Below are positions 16,372 to 23,362 of a stretch of 34,811 nt of DNA, one piece after another (positions within the stretch are counted from its first letter, which is position 1; each line of letters begins with the position of its first letter). Source of the stretch: Sphingobium sp. Lineage in GTDB: Bacteria; Pseudomonadota; Alphaproteobacteria; Sphingomonadales; Sphingomonadaceae. The stretch is from assembly GCA_030148625.1 (NCBI GenBank), contig JASBTC010000299.1, forward strand, positions 1 to 34,811, read 5' to 3'. Below the pieces are notes generated by a model, which made no database searches, was not told the DNA's origin, and saw nothing but the letters and a program-made list of their open reading frames with translations. The position numbers and the translations under genes are program-made.

Positions 16372-16719
16372 CTAGAAGCTGCGGCCGTCGACCTGGGTGA
16401 TTCTGACGGCACTCAGGTCGATGCCCTCGATGCAGCGCAGATTGACCGCCGCCATCTCCGAGCCGTCGGGGCCGGTGCCTTCGGCATAGGGCGCGCAACC
16501 ACAGGTGCCGCAGAAATGGTGCGCGATGGTGTGTTTGTTGAAGCGATAGGTGTGCAGCTCACCCTCGACCGGATCGAGCGTCAGCACGCCGCGCGGCACG
16601 AAGGCGAGCAGATAGCCCTTTCGTGAGCAATGCGAGCAATTGCATTCCATCGCCTCGTCGAGCGGTGCGTCGACATCGAATGCGACGTTCCCGCAATGGC
16701 AGCTTCCGCGATTGGTCAT
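16372..16719 (-). CDS. GFA/CENP-V family zinc-binding protein
   Basis: A 115-residue protein with the cysteine pattern of the GFA (glutathione-dependent formaldehyde-activating enzyme, CENP-V) fold: CHCGNVAFDVD at the start, CNCSHCSRKG around residue 30 and HFCGTCGCAPY around residue 70. These bind two zinc ions. The namesake activity (S-hydroxymethylglutathione formation) is disputed, and most members have no proven reaction. Length is typical. It is the last gene of the five-gene minus-strand operon, 24 nt after the AIG2-like gene. Confidence 0.93.
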   Translation of the reverse strand: MTNRGSCHCGNVAFDVDAPLDEAMECNCSHCSRKGYLLAFVPRGVLTLDPVEGELHTYRFNKHTIAHHFCGTCGCAPYAEGTGPDGSEMAAVNLRCIEGIDLSAVRITQVDGRSF

Positions 16720-16743
16720 GATCCACCTCCAACCTCACCCGTC

Positions 16744-17190
16744 CTAACGGGATCCGGTGCCGCCATCAAGAACAAAAAGAGAACATCGGGCGAGCTCAGC
16801 GAGAAAGTCGCCGCTTTCGATCCGTTTAGCGGCATCGACCGGCCATGCATAGACATAGGTCCAGGCCATGCGGCTCCGCCCGTCATGCGTTACGGCGATG
16901 CGTGCGCGGCGATATTCGTGAGGTTCCGCGTCATCGCGGCTGCAGCGTTCGTAGATGTCGAGTGACGCCAGCAGGGCGTCGGGATCGGCCGCTTCGAACA
17001 AGGCGCCGTGCACCGGCTCGCCGGCGTCCGCATCCGCCACGAGGCCGGGATAATGCGCGATGCGATAGAGCCTGCCCGGTGCCGATGCGGGGCCAAGCCA
17101 GCGGCCATGCCCGGTCATCCGCGCTTCGGCCGATCCGCCCGGTCGCAACGTGCCATAGACGAAGATCAGCGCATGGTCGGCATCGGCCAT
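16744..17190 (-). CDS. Gamma-glutamylcyclotransferase (AIG2-like) family protein
   Basis: A 148-residue protein beginning MADADHALIFVYGTLRPGGS; YGTLR is the substrate-binding loop of the AIG2/GGCT fold. HGALFEAADPDALLASLDIYE supplies the family G-x-L/V segment and a D-x-Y-E motif holding the catalytic Glu. Members cyclise gamma-glutamyl amines or amino acids to 5-oxoproline; the substrate is open here. The ATG follows the stop of the ABM-like gene by 4 nt. Together with the GFA gene downstream it gives the operon a loose glutathione theme, but that is inference. Confidence 0.9.
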   Translation of the reverse strand: MADADHALIFVYGTLRPGGSAEARMTGHGRWLGPASAPGRLYRIAHYPGLVADADAGEPVHGALFEAADPDALLASLDIYERCSRDDAEPHEYRRARIAVTHDGRSRMAWTYVYAWPVDAAKRIESGDFLAELARCSLFVLDGGTGSR

Positions 17191-17194
17191 GCCG

Positions 17195-17524
17195 TCACCC
17201 GCCGGGCGTATCGACGATCAGGTCGTCGGTCACCGTCATGGTGAAGACGGGGGCGTGGTCCGGTGGCGTCTCGGCGACGGCATCGACGAACATCGCGCGC
17301 GCCTCGGCGTCGTCATAGACCATCTTCACGTCCATCGCCGCCTGCCAGCTCGCCTCGTCGGGCCACATCGCATAGCCGACGAAACGGCCATCGCGGTCGC
17401 GGTGAAGGCGTGATCCATAGCTGCCATAGATGCGGGTGATCGCGTGCGTGCCGCGACGCCAGGCTTCGCGGAACTGCTCTTCCTTGCCGGGATGGACGCG
17501 CCACCAATAGACGGCGACGAACAT
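17195..17524 (-). CDS. Dimeric alpha/beta-barrel (ABM-like) protein
   Basis: A 109-residue protein starting MFVAVYWWRVHPGKEEQFREAW, the typical first strand and helix of antibiotic biosynthesis monooxygenase (ABM)-like ferredoxin folds; GRFVGYAMWPDEASWQAAM is the second-repeat edge. Members of this fold are small dimeric oxygenases, haem-degrading enzymes or structural proteins; the reaction is not evident. The ATG overlaps the DUF72 stop by one base (TGATG), indicating coupled translation. The frame is open further upstream, but that part is a shadow of the DUF72 gene. Confidence 0.83.
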   Translation of the reverse strand: MFVAVYWWRVHPGKEEQFREAWRRGTHAITRIYGSYGSRLHRDRDGRFVGYAMWPDEASWQAAMDVKMVYDDAEARAMFVDAVAETPPDHAPVFTMTVTDDLIVDTPGG

Positions 17525-18273
17525 CAGCCCAGCCGCGCGGTCAGCGCCTCGGCGGCCGCGGGCGCGCGGACCTTGGCGCCGTTGATCATGAAGACGAATG
17601 TGTCGCGATCGCCCTGTGCCCATGCCCTTGCCCGCTGCGCCCAATCGTCGAGCGCGGCGGCCGAATAGCCGGTCTCGATCTCCTCCTCGGCACTTTGCAG
17701 CCGGGCATAGGCGAAATCGGCGGTGGCCTCGTCGATGGTCGGATAGCCCGCCTTGTCGGCGAAGACGATCGCGGCGCCGGCATCGCGCGCCAGATCGACG
17801 AACGCCGTATCCTCGAAGCTTTCATGCCGTACCTCGAGTGCGTGGCGCAGCGTCACGCCATCGACGCTGGCCGGCAGCAATTTCAGGAAGGCGCCGAAAT
17901 CCTCGCGATCGAACTTCTTGGTCGGCATGAATTGCCAGAGGATCGGGCCAAGCTTGTCGCCAAGCGCCGACAGCCCCTGATTGGCGAATTTGGCGATCGA
18001 TTCGCCGGCATCGGCCAGCACGCGCCGGTTGGTGCAGAAGCGCGAGGCCTTCACCGTGAAGACGAAATCCTCGGGCGCGGCGTCGGCCCATTTGCGGAAG
18101 CTCTCGGGCTTGAAGCTGCTGTAATAGGTGCCGTTGATCTCGATCGCGCTCATGCGCGAGGCGGCGTGCTCGAGTTCGCGCGCATGCGGCAGCTTGTCGG
18201 GATAGAAAGTGCCGCGCCATGGCTCATAGGTCCATCCACCGATTCCGACCCTGATGCGTCCGGCGCTCATCAT
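17524..18273 (-). CDS. DUF72 family protein
   Basis: A 249-residue TIM-barrel-like protein. I use the first ATG of an ATGATG pair (18273; 18270 is equally possible), preceded by GGGAGACGGA. The start RIRVGIGGWTYEPWRGTFYP is diagnostic for DUF72 (YecE-like) proteins, as are EINGTYYSSFKPESFRKW, FVFTVKASRFCTNRR, LGPILWQFMPTKKFD and ALEVRHESF. The biochemical function of the family is not established. It is the second gene of the minus-strand operon, 14 nt after the periplasmic protein gene, and overlaps the ABM-like gene by 1 nt. Confidence 0.92.
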   Translation of the reverse strand: MMSAGRIRVGIGGWTYEPWRGTFYPDKLPHARELEHAASRMSAIEINGTYYSSFKPESFRKWADAAPEDFVFTVKASRFCTNRRVLADAGESIAKFANQGLSALGDKLGPILWQFMPTKKFDREDFGAFLKLLPASVDGVTLRHALEVRHESFEDTAFVDLARDAGAAIVFADKAGYPTIDEATADFAYARLQSAEEEIETGYSAAALDDWAQRARAWAQGDRDTFVFMINGAKVRAPAAAEALTARLG

Positions 18274-18287
18274 TCCGTCTCCCTCGT

Positions 18288-18791
18288 TCAGCCGTGCACG
18301 GCGCAGCTCACCATCCAGAGCGGTGCGACATTGCCCTGGAGCATCATGTCGTACGTTACGCCCTTGGGGCCGCGCTTGCCGCCCGCATCGACCCAGCGGG
18401 CGCCGCGTTTCGGCACGATGATTTCTTCCGACCATGCCGTCGGGATGAGGCCCGAACGGCCTGTGTCGCCGACCGAGAAGCCGAACGCCACCTTCATCTC
18501 GACCGGCCTGACGCGCAGGTCGTTCTCCATCCCGATCCGTGCGGTCCAGCGTCCGTCGCTGGAAAAGCGGACCCAGCTCGCCTCGGGCGTCCCGCCGATC
18601 ATCCGTGTCCGTCCGGCCTGGCCGAAGGGGTGGGTGGCCCTGAGCGACCAGGTGACGCTTTTGGTCTTGCCCTGTTTGTTCACCGTCCGCGCCAGTTCCC
18701 TGGCGTCGATGGTGTAGGTCGCGCCGCATGCCATCGCCGTGCCCATGGCGGCGTGCGTCAGCGCCAATGCGCCCAGCCAGCGTGCGGTCAT
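18288..18791 (-). CDS. Predicted periplasmic protein of unknown function
   Basis: A 167-residue protein. The ATG at 18791 gives a signal peptide, MTARWLGALALTHAAMGTAMACG, with probable cleavage near AMA-CG (if the Cys were lipidated the lipobox TAMAC would be poor). The frame is open upstream to 19127, but that part runs across the repeat at 18840-18918 and is not protein-like. The mature part has several basic and Trp-rich strands (TKSVTWSLRATHPFG, EASWVRFSSDGRWTARIGM) and ends LQGNVAPLWMVSCAVHG. I do not recognise the family. It is the first gene of the DUF72-ABM-AIG2-GFA operon. Confidence 0.68.
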   Translation of the reverse strand: MTARWLGALALTHAAMGTAMACGATYTIDARELARTVNKQGKTKSVTWSLRATHPFGQAGRTRMIGGTPEASWVRFSSDGRWTARIGMENDLRVRPVEMKVAFGFSVGDTGRSGLIPTAWSEEIIVPKRGARWVDAGGKRGPKGVTYDMMLQGNVAPLWMVSCAVHG

Positions 18792-18839
18792 TCCAGTCTT
18801 GCGCAAACCCCGTCTCCCGATACGCGAGCGGCATGCTTT

Positions 18840-18918
18840 AGAGCCTGATCGGTTGAGGTGGAAGCGCGAAGCGTTCCCGGCGAAGAAGCGTTCCCGGCGA
18901 AAGCGTGAATCGGGCTCT
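18840..18918. repeat. Dispersed palindrome with internal 17-bp tandem duplication
   Basis: Outer arms AGAGCCTGAT (18840-18849) and ATCGGGCTCT (18909-18918) are inverted with one mismatch. Inside, AAGCGTTCCCGGCGAAG (18869-18885) is repeated as AAGCGTTCCCGGCGAAA (18886-18902). It lies in the divergent gap between the periplasmic protein gene and the endonuclease III-like gene and probably belongs to the same loose family as 12059-12102. Confidence 0.65.
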
Positions 18919-18994
18919 CGGCCCGCGGTCGAACCCGATCGCCTGTATTGGCCGGGTTTCGGGTGGCGGCGGCATCGAATCGGCCTTCCCATTT

Positions 18995-19009
18995 GTTCGC
19001 TATTTGTTC
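18995..19009 (+). promoter_or_regulatory. LexA (SOS) box
   Basis: GTTC-GCTATTT-GTTC is the exact direct-repeat operator of alphaproteobacterial LexA (GTTC-N7-GTTC). It ends 12 nt before the ATG of the endonuclease III-like gene. TAATCT at 19010-19015, just after it, could be the -10 hexamer, which would place transcription start near the ATG and make the message leaderless; there is no clear ribosome binding site. About one such match is expected by chance in this window, so position is the main support. Confidence 0.68.
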
Positions 19010-19021
19010 TAATCTCGGGCC

Positions 19022-19699
19022 ATGCAGACTCGATTCGATTTCGGCGGATCCGATCTCGAGCGCTGGCGGCAAAAGCTGGCGCCGTTTCTGGTGGACGTGG
19101 CATTGCGTCCGCCGCGTCGCCCGACAAGCGAACTCATCAAGGCGATGATCAGCGGCCGGACGCTCGATGCCGACTCGCTTGCGGCCTACGAGAATATCGT
19201 ACGCTGGTTTCGGTCGCCCCGGCGATTGGCCAATGCGACGGCCGTCGAGATCGAACCGGTGATCGCCGGCGTGAACCATCCCGCGATCAAGGCGGACTGG
19301 CTTTCCCGCGCATTGCAGGCCATCGGGCGCGACCGGCCCGATTATCGGCTGGAGTTTCTGGGCGGCGTGCCGCTGGCCGACGCGCTTGCCTATCTCGAGA
19401 AATTGCCGGGCGTCGGGCGCAAGGTCGCGGCGTCGGTGCTCAATGCCAGCACGCTGCGCCGCCCCGTCTTCATCGTCGATACGCATGTACTGCGCGTCCT
19501 TCGGCGCCTCCATTATGTGCGATCCGTCGCCGATTATCCCGAAGCGAGCGAGGCGGTGACCGCCGATCTGCCCCATTGGTCGGGCGAGGAATTGCTCCTG
19601 CTCCATATCGCGATGAAGCGGCTCGGACAGCGCCATTGCCATCACCGTGCGCCCGATTGCCGGGGCTGTCCGCTGGCGGGCGAATGTCCCGGGCCGTGA
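19022..19699 (+). CDS. Endonuclease III-like HhH-GPD DNA glycosylase with [4Fe-4S]
   Basis: A 225-residue base-excision enzyme. The helix-hairpin-helix is LPGVGRKVAASVLN, with K134 in the place of the bifunctional glycosylase/lyase lysine, and VFIVDTHVLRVLRRL carries the catalytic Asp (D153), one residue further away than in E. coli Nth. The C-terminal cluster CX6CX2CX5C (C206, C213, C216, C222) matches the Nth/MutY [4Fe-4S] loop. The N-terminal 60 residues differ from Nth, so this is a separate branch of the superfamily; the damaged base is unknown. A LexA box lies directly upstream, so DNA damage should induce it. Its last 58 bp overlap the converging RNA ligase-like gene. Confidence 0.92.
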   Translation: MQTRFDFGGSDLERWRQKLAPFLVDVALRPPRRPTSELIKAMISGRTLDADSLAAYENIVRWFRSPRRLANATAVEIEPVIAGVNHPAIKADWLSRALQAIGRDRPDYRLEFLGGVPLADALAYLEKLPGVGRKVAASVLNASTLRRPVFIVDTHVLRVLRRLHYVRSVADYPEASEAVTADLPHWSGEELLLLHIAMKRLGQRHCHHRAPDCRGCPLAGECPGP

Positions 19700-20220
19700 G
19701 GCTGCGGACCGGCCGTCAGCGGCCAGCATTTATGGATGATATGCCGCGTCTGCCCATGGAGGCTCTCGACCAGCCAGAGCTGGTCGGCACTCCAGCTGAT
19801 CGGATCGATCGGCTGCGCCGGTGCCCGTTTGCCGCCATAGCCCAGCGTGACATGCGGCTTGAAAGGCGACCAGAGTGCCGGGTTGAGGCCGATCGCGGTC
19901 GCGATCTCCACTTGCAGCACGTTGAATCCGCGCAACGGCTCGCTCGGTTTCAGCAGTGCGCGACTGCCCGCGGCAATGATCGTGTCGAATATCAGGGCGC
20001 ACGACGGCAGCGTCCGATCGGCAAGCGCGTCGACGATCAGCGCGATCACGCCATGCGGCGTCTCGTCGTAACCGCCGCCGGTCCCGATCGTCACATGGAG
20101 CCTGTCCTCGGTCACAGGCGTTCCTACCATCGACGGCAGGCACCAATGCGCGATTTCGCGCCGCACGGCCGGCGGCGGCGGCAGGAAGAAATACACCCGA
20201 TGACGGCGATGCCGATTCAT
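19642..20220 (-). CDS. 2'-5' RNA ligase (LigT/2H phosphoesterase) family protein
   Basis: A 192-residue 2H phosphoesterase. The two catalytic HxT motifs are intact: H42-V-T44 in RLHVTIGTGGG and H123-V-T125 in KPHVTLGYGG, and the N-terminus (RHRVYFFLPPPPAVRREIA) is the usual first strand. The family includes LigT/ThpR-type enzymes acting on 2'-5' or cyclic phosphodiester linkages in RNA. I start at the ATG at 20220; the frame is open further upstream without homology. The C-terminal 20 residues are a low-complexity tail read antisense to the endonuclease III-like gene. The operator at 20332 lies 112 bp upstream of its start and might serve it too. Confidence 0.9.
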   Translation of the reverse strand: MNRHRRHRVYFFLPPPPAVRREIAHWCLPSMVGTPVTEDRLHVTIGTGGGYDETPHGVIALIVDALADRTLPSCALIFDTIIAAGSRALLKPSEPLRGFNVLQVEIATAIGLNPALWSPFKPHVTLGYGGKRAPAQPIDPISWSADQLWLVESLHGQTRHIIHKCWPLTAGPQPHGPGHSPASGQPRQSGAR

Positions 20221-20331
20221 AGCGGAGACCCCTGGAGCGACGTCAGGTCGGGCGGGACCACCCGGCGGCATACACATCGCGACGATTGACCCAGCCGCGT
20301 CCAACGAGTCGGGCGCGGGCTTTTCATTATA

Positions 20332-20346
20332 GAACATATAAGGAAC
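20332..20346 (+). promoter_or_regulatory. LexA (SOS) box
   Basis: GAAC-ATATAAG-GAAC is the reverse-strand form of the alphaproteobacterial LexA operator GTTC-N7-GTTC. TATAAG inside the spacer (20337-20342) looks like a -10 hexamer, so LexA would cover the promoter of the VOC gene that begins 33 nt downstream. It sits between the divergent RNA ligase-like and VOC genes. Confidence 0.68.
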
Positions 20347-20379
20347 ATTTGAACCCCGATCAAACAAGGAAACGCAATC

Positions 20380-20808
20380 ATGAACGAGATTATCCGAGGC
20401 GGATTCCACCATATCGACCTCAACGTCAGCGACCTCGCGGCATCGCGGCGCGTCTATGGCCTGCTGCTCGAATTTCTCGGCTATCGGCTGGTGAAGGACG
20501 AAGCCGATGGCTGCGAATGGGATCTTGCCGGCGACGGGCACGGTGCCGCGCTGGGCCTCAAGGCCTGCGATCCGGCGCTGCGCGACCATGTCCATCGCCG
20601 CTACGCACCGGGGCTGCACCATCTCGCCTGGCGCGCGCAGAGCCGGGCCGATGTCGACGTGCTGCACGATCTGCTGGTCGAACACGGCGTGACGGTGCTC
20701 GATGCCCCGGCGCATTATCCCGAATATTGGGGCGATTATTATGCGGTGTTCTTTGAGGATCCCGACGGGATGAAGCTGGAGGTCGTCCATGCGCCGGGAT
20801 GGATCTGA
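20380..20808 (+). CDS. VOC family (glyoxalase-like) protein
   Basis: A 142-residue vicinal-oxygen-chelate protein with two beta-alpha-beta-beta-beta halves. The first half begins GGFHHIDLNVSDLAASRRVY, the second APGLHHLAWRAQSRADVDVL and ends YYAVFFEDPDGMKLEVVHAP; His in HHIDL, His in LHHLA and Glu in KLEVV are candidate metal ligands. Members include glyoxalase I, fosfomycin and bleomycin resistance proteins and ring-cleaving dioxygenases; the substrate is unknown. AAGGAAAC precedes the ATG. The LexA box upstream suggests induction by DNA damage, which would fit a detoxifying or drug-binding role. Confidence 0.92.
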   Translation: MNEIIRGGFHHIDLNVSDLAASRRVYGLLLEFLGYRLVKDEADGCEWDLAGDGHGAALGLKACDPALRDHVHRRYAPGLHHLAWRAQSRADVDVLHDLLVEHGVTVLDAPAHYPEYWGDYYAVFFEDPDGMKLEVVHAPGWI

Positions 20809-20866
20809 ACCTGCTGGTTCCGATCACCAAGCTGGTCTAGCATCTGAAGCAGCGTGGAGTAGGACG

Positions 20867-22309
20867 ATGAGACAGCGGCGGTTGGGAACGGCGTTGGGCG
20901 TGCTCGCACTGCTGTCGGCCTGTGGCGGCGGTGGGGGTGGCGGAGCGAGCGGCGGCGTCACGCCGACACCGACACCGACGCCTACCCCGACTCCCACCCC
21001 AACCGCATGTTCGCTACGCGACCGCCAGACCTGGGCGGCGGCTCAATTGCGCGAATGGTATCTGTTTCCTGAGACTTTGCCGGCCACGCTCGATCCGGCC
21101 CCCTATCCGACCGTCGATGCCTATATCGATGCGCTGACCGCGACTGCGCGGTCGCAGCGCCGCGACCGTTTCTTCACCTATCTGACCTCGATCGCGGAGG
21201 AGGACGCCTATTACGCATCGGGCGCCAGCGCGGGCTTCGGATTCCGCCTGTCGACCGATACCGCGCAGCGCCGCGTGATCATCGCCGAGGCGTTCGAGGG
21301 CGCACCGGCGCTCTCCGCCGGGATCGATCGCGGCACCGAGATTCTCGCGATCGGCGCCAGCGCGGCATCGTTGCGGACGGTCAGCGATATCATCGCCGCC
21401 GAAGGAAGCGCCGGCGTCACCAATGCCCTGGGCGCGTCGACCGCGGGCGTCAGCCGGACCTTCCGGGTGGTCGATGGCGCCGGCACGCGGACGGTGACGA
21501 TGGCCAAGGCCGATTATTCGCTGACGCCGGTCTCCGCGCGCTACGGCGCCAGGGTCATCGACGATGGCGGCCGCAAGGTCGGCTATGTCAATCTGCGCAC
21601 CTTCATCACCACTGCCGATCCGGCCCTGCGCAACGCCTTTGCCGATTTCCGGGCGCAGGGCGTCACCGACGTCATCGTCGACCTGCGCTATAATGGCGGC
21701 GGTCTGGTCTCGATCGCCGAGCTGTTCGGCGATCTGCTCGGGCGCGATCGCTTCACTTCGGATGTCATGTCCTACACCGTCTTCCGCCCCGAAAAATCGG
21801 CCGAGAACGAGACCCGCAATTTCCGGCCGCAGCCGCAATCGGTCGCGCCGACGCGGATCGCATTCATCGGCACGGGCGGGACGGCCTCGGCCAGCGAACT
21901 CGTCATCAATGCCTTCATTCCCTATCTGCACGCCCGCGCTGCGCTGATCGGTACCAACACCTATGGCAAACCCGTGGGCCAGATCGCGCTCGACCGTGCG
22001 GCCTGCGACGATCGGCTGCGCGTGATCGCCTTCGCGACGCAGAACAGCGCGCGCCAGGGCGATTATTATGACGGGTTGGCGGGCAAGATGGAGGCAAGCT
22101 GCCAGGCGGCCGACGACCTCACCCGCCCGCTCGGCGATCCGCAGGAACAATCGGTCGCGCGGGCGCTCGATTTCCTCGCCGGGCGAAGCTGCACGCCGAT
22201 CGCGCCGGGGCCGAGCGCCCAGGCATTCCGTGGCGGTCCCGCGCGGTTCGAACTGTTGACTCCTGACCGGCCGTCCACCGCGCAAAGGGAAGTACCGGGT
22301 TCCTTCTGA
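20867..22309 (+). CDS. S41 family peptidase lipoprotein
   Basis: A 480-residue lipoprotein protease. The signal peptide MRQRRLGTALGVLALLSAC has a lipobox with Cys 19; a glycine stretch and a Thr-Pro repeat of about seven units (roughly residues 31-46) form a flexible linker to the folded part. A PDZ-like region surrounds AGIDRGTEILAIGASAASL. The C-terminal-processing peptidase core shows VGYVNLRTF, VIVDLRYNGGGLVSIA, and the Ser-Lys dyad S341 in TASASELV and K368 in NTYGKPVGQ. It is probably anchored in the envelope and degrades periplasmic or exported proteins. AGTAGGACG precedes the ATG. It is monocistronic or loosely followed by the small genes. Confidence 0.94.
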   Translation: MRQRRLGTALGVLALLSACGGGGGGGASGGVTPTPTPTPTPTPTPTACSLRDRQTWAAAQLREWYLFPETLPATLDPAPYPTVDAYIDALTATARSQRRDRFFTYLTSIAEEDAYYASGASAGFGFRLSTDTAQRRVIIAEAFEGAPALSAGIDRGTEILAIGASAASLRTVSDIIAAEGSAGVTNALGASTAGVSRTFRVVDGAGTRTVTMAKADYSLTPVSARYGARVIDDGGRKVGYVNLRTFITTADPALRNAFADFRAQGVTDVIVDLRYNGGGLVSIAELFGDLLGRDRFTSDVMSYTVFRPEKSAENETRNFRPQPQSVAPTRIAFIGTGGTASASELVINAFIPYLHARAALIGTNTYGKPVGQIALDRAACDDRLRVIAFATQNSARQGDYYDGLAGKMEASCQAADDLTRPLGDPQEQSVARALDFLAGRSCTPIAPGPSAQAFRGGPARFELLTPDRPSTAQREVPGSF

Positions 22310-22394
22310 GCGAATCGTGCGAATTGATGCCCGGATCGGCCGGGCTTCGCGCTATGGACGACACAGAGGCGCCTGCCTCGCGAAGGAACATGTC

Positions 22395-22523
22395 ATGGCG
22401 AAGAGCCAGAAGAAATCGAACAAGGAAATCCGCAAACCCAAGGCGGAGAAACCCAAGAAGCTCAATGCGTCCAATCCCTCGACCAAGCCCGGCCCCGTCG
22501 GCCTGGTGACGATCAAGAGCTGA
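22395..22523 (+). CDS. Lys-rich 42-aa protein
   Basis: A small, very basic protein, MAKSQKKSNKEIRKPKAEKP at the start, with about one third Lys/Arg and the tail PGPVGLVTIKS. AAGGA sits at the right distance before the ATG. Short Lys-rich proteins with the same MAKSQKKSNKE(V/I)RKPK start are familiar from proteobacteria, but the function is not known; nucleic acid binding is a guess from charge alone. It lies 11 nt before the PhnA-like gene and is probably co-transcribed with it. Confidence 0.78.
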   Translation: MAKSQKKSNKEIRKPKAEKPKKLNASNPSTKPGPVGLVTIKS

Positions 22524-22534
22524 AGGGGCCGGCT

Positions 22535-22840
22535 ATGGCGGCGGAAGAAGACGCGTTCGTCTATGACGAGGCGAGCGGCGAATGGATCAGTGCCGACGAG
22601 GCGGCGGCGCGTGCGCCGGTCGAGGGCGTCGAGGTGCGCGACGCCGTCGGCAATCTGCTTGCCGATGGCGATCAGGTGACGCTGATCAAGGACCTCAAGG
22701 TGAAGGGCGCCGGCCAGACGCTCAAGCGCGGCACGCTGATCAAGTCGATCCGCCTGACTGGCGACCCGCAGGAGATCGACTGCCGCCACGACGGGATCAA
22801 GGGCCTGGTGCTGCGTGCGGAGTTCGTGCGCAAGCGGTGA
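22535..22840 (+). CDS. PhnA/YjdM-like C-terminal domain protein
   Basis: A 101-residue protein. Residues about 33-101 (VRDAVGNLLADGDQVTLIKD, LKVKGAGQTLKRGTLIKSI, then EIDCRHDGIKGLVLRAEFVRK) match the C-terminal SH3-like domain of YjdM/PhnA proteins. The zinc ribbon that normally opens these proteins is missing and replaced by an acidic segment (MAAEEDAFVYDEASGEWISA) without Cys pairs. The name refers to alkylphosphonate utilisation, but no phosphonate reaction is proven. GAAGGGGCC precedes the ATG. Confidence 0.85.
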   Translation: MAAEEDAFVYDEASGEWISADEAAARAPVEGVEVRDAVGNLLADGDQVTLIKDLKVKGAGQTLKRGTLIKSIRLTGDPQEIDCRHDGIKGLVLRAEFVRKR

Positions 22841-22961
22841 GGCATCAGACCAGGCGGATAGGTCGCGCGGATCCGTTCGGTGGAGAAAGACCTTCGGTCA
22901 TCGAAGCATCCCCTGCCGCGTCAGCGGCTATAGCATGGCGCTGGACGGGGGGGAGGCAGCC

Positions 22962-23333
22962 ATGACGCCAAAACGGATACAATTGGGCATCGCATCGGTG
23001 TTCTTCATCCTCGGCGGATGGGCATTGCTGGCGCCACGCAGCGTGATCGACCTGTGCTTCCTACCCGAATATCGGACGGGCACGGCGATCCTGCCCTTCG
23101 CCATTGCCTGTTTCGGTGCGCAGGCGATGATCTCCGGGCTATTCGCGGCCTTCAGCCGTTTCACCCGCACCACCTTCCTCGCTTATGGCGTCGCGCTCAT
23201 TCCCTTCTTCGCGTTCAATGCCTGGTTCACGTTCGTCGACCCGGTCTTCACCTGGGTCGGGCTGCTCGATGCGCTCGGCAATGCGGTGATGCTCGCATTG
23301 TGCGTGCTGGGATGGCGCCGGGCCGAGGCCTGA
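22962..23333 (+). CDS. Small four-helix membrane protein
   Basis: A 123-residue protein starting at the ATG at 22962, which follows an excellent GGGGGGGAGG ribosome binding site. Four hydrophobic segments are visible: GIASVFFILGGWALLAP, AILPFAIACFGAQAMISGLFAAF, FLAYGVALIPFFAFNAWF and WVGLLDALGNAVMLALCVLG. I do not recognise a named family or function. The next gene converges on it, 30 nt away. Confidence 0.75.
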   Translation: MTPKRIQLGIASVFFILGGWALLAPRSVIDLCFLPEYRTGTAILPFAIACFGAQAMISGLFAAFSRFTRTTFLAYGVALIPFFAFNAWFTFVDPVFTWVGLLDALGNAVMLALCVLGWRRAEA

Positions 23334-23362
23334 CCCGCTTCCCCGGGCATTGATGCAACGCG

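Noticed and set aside
20959..21005. Short tandem repeat that could be read as a CRISPR-like or microsatellite array
   Set aside because: It encodes the Thr-Pro linker of the S41 lipoprotein and is in frame; there are no spacers.
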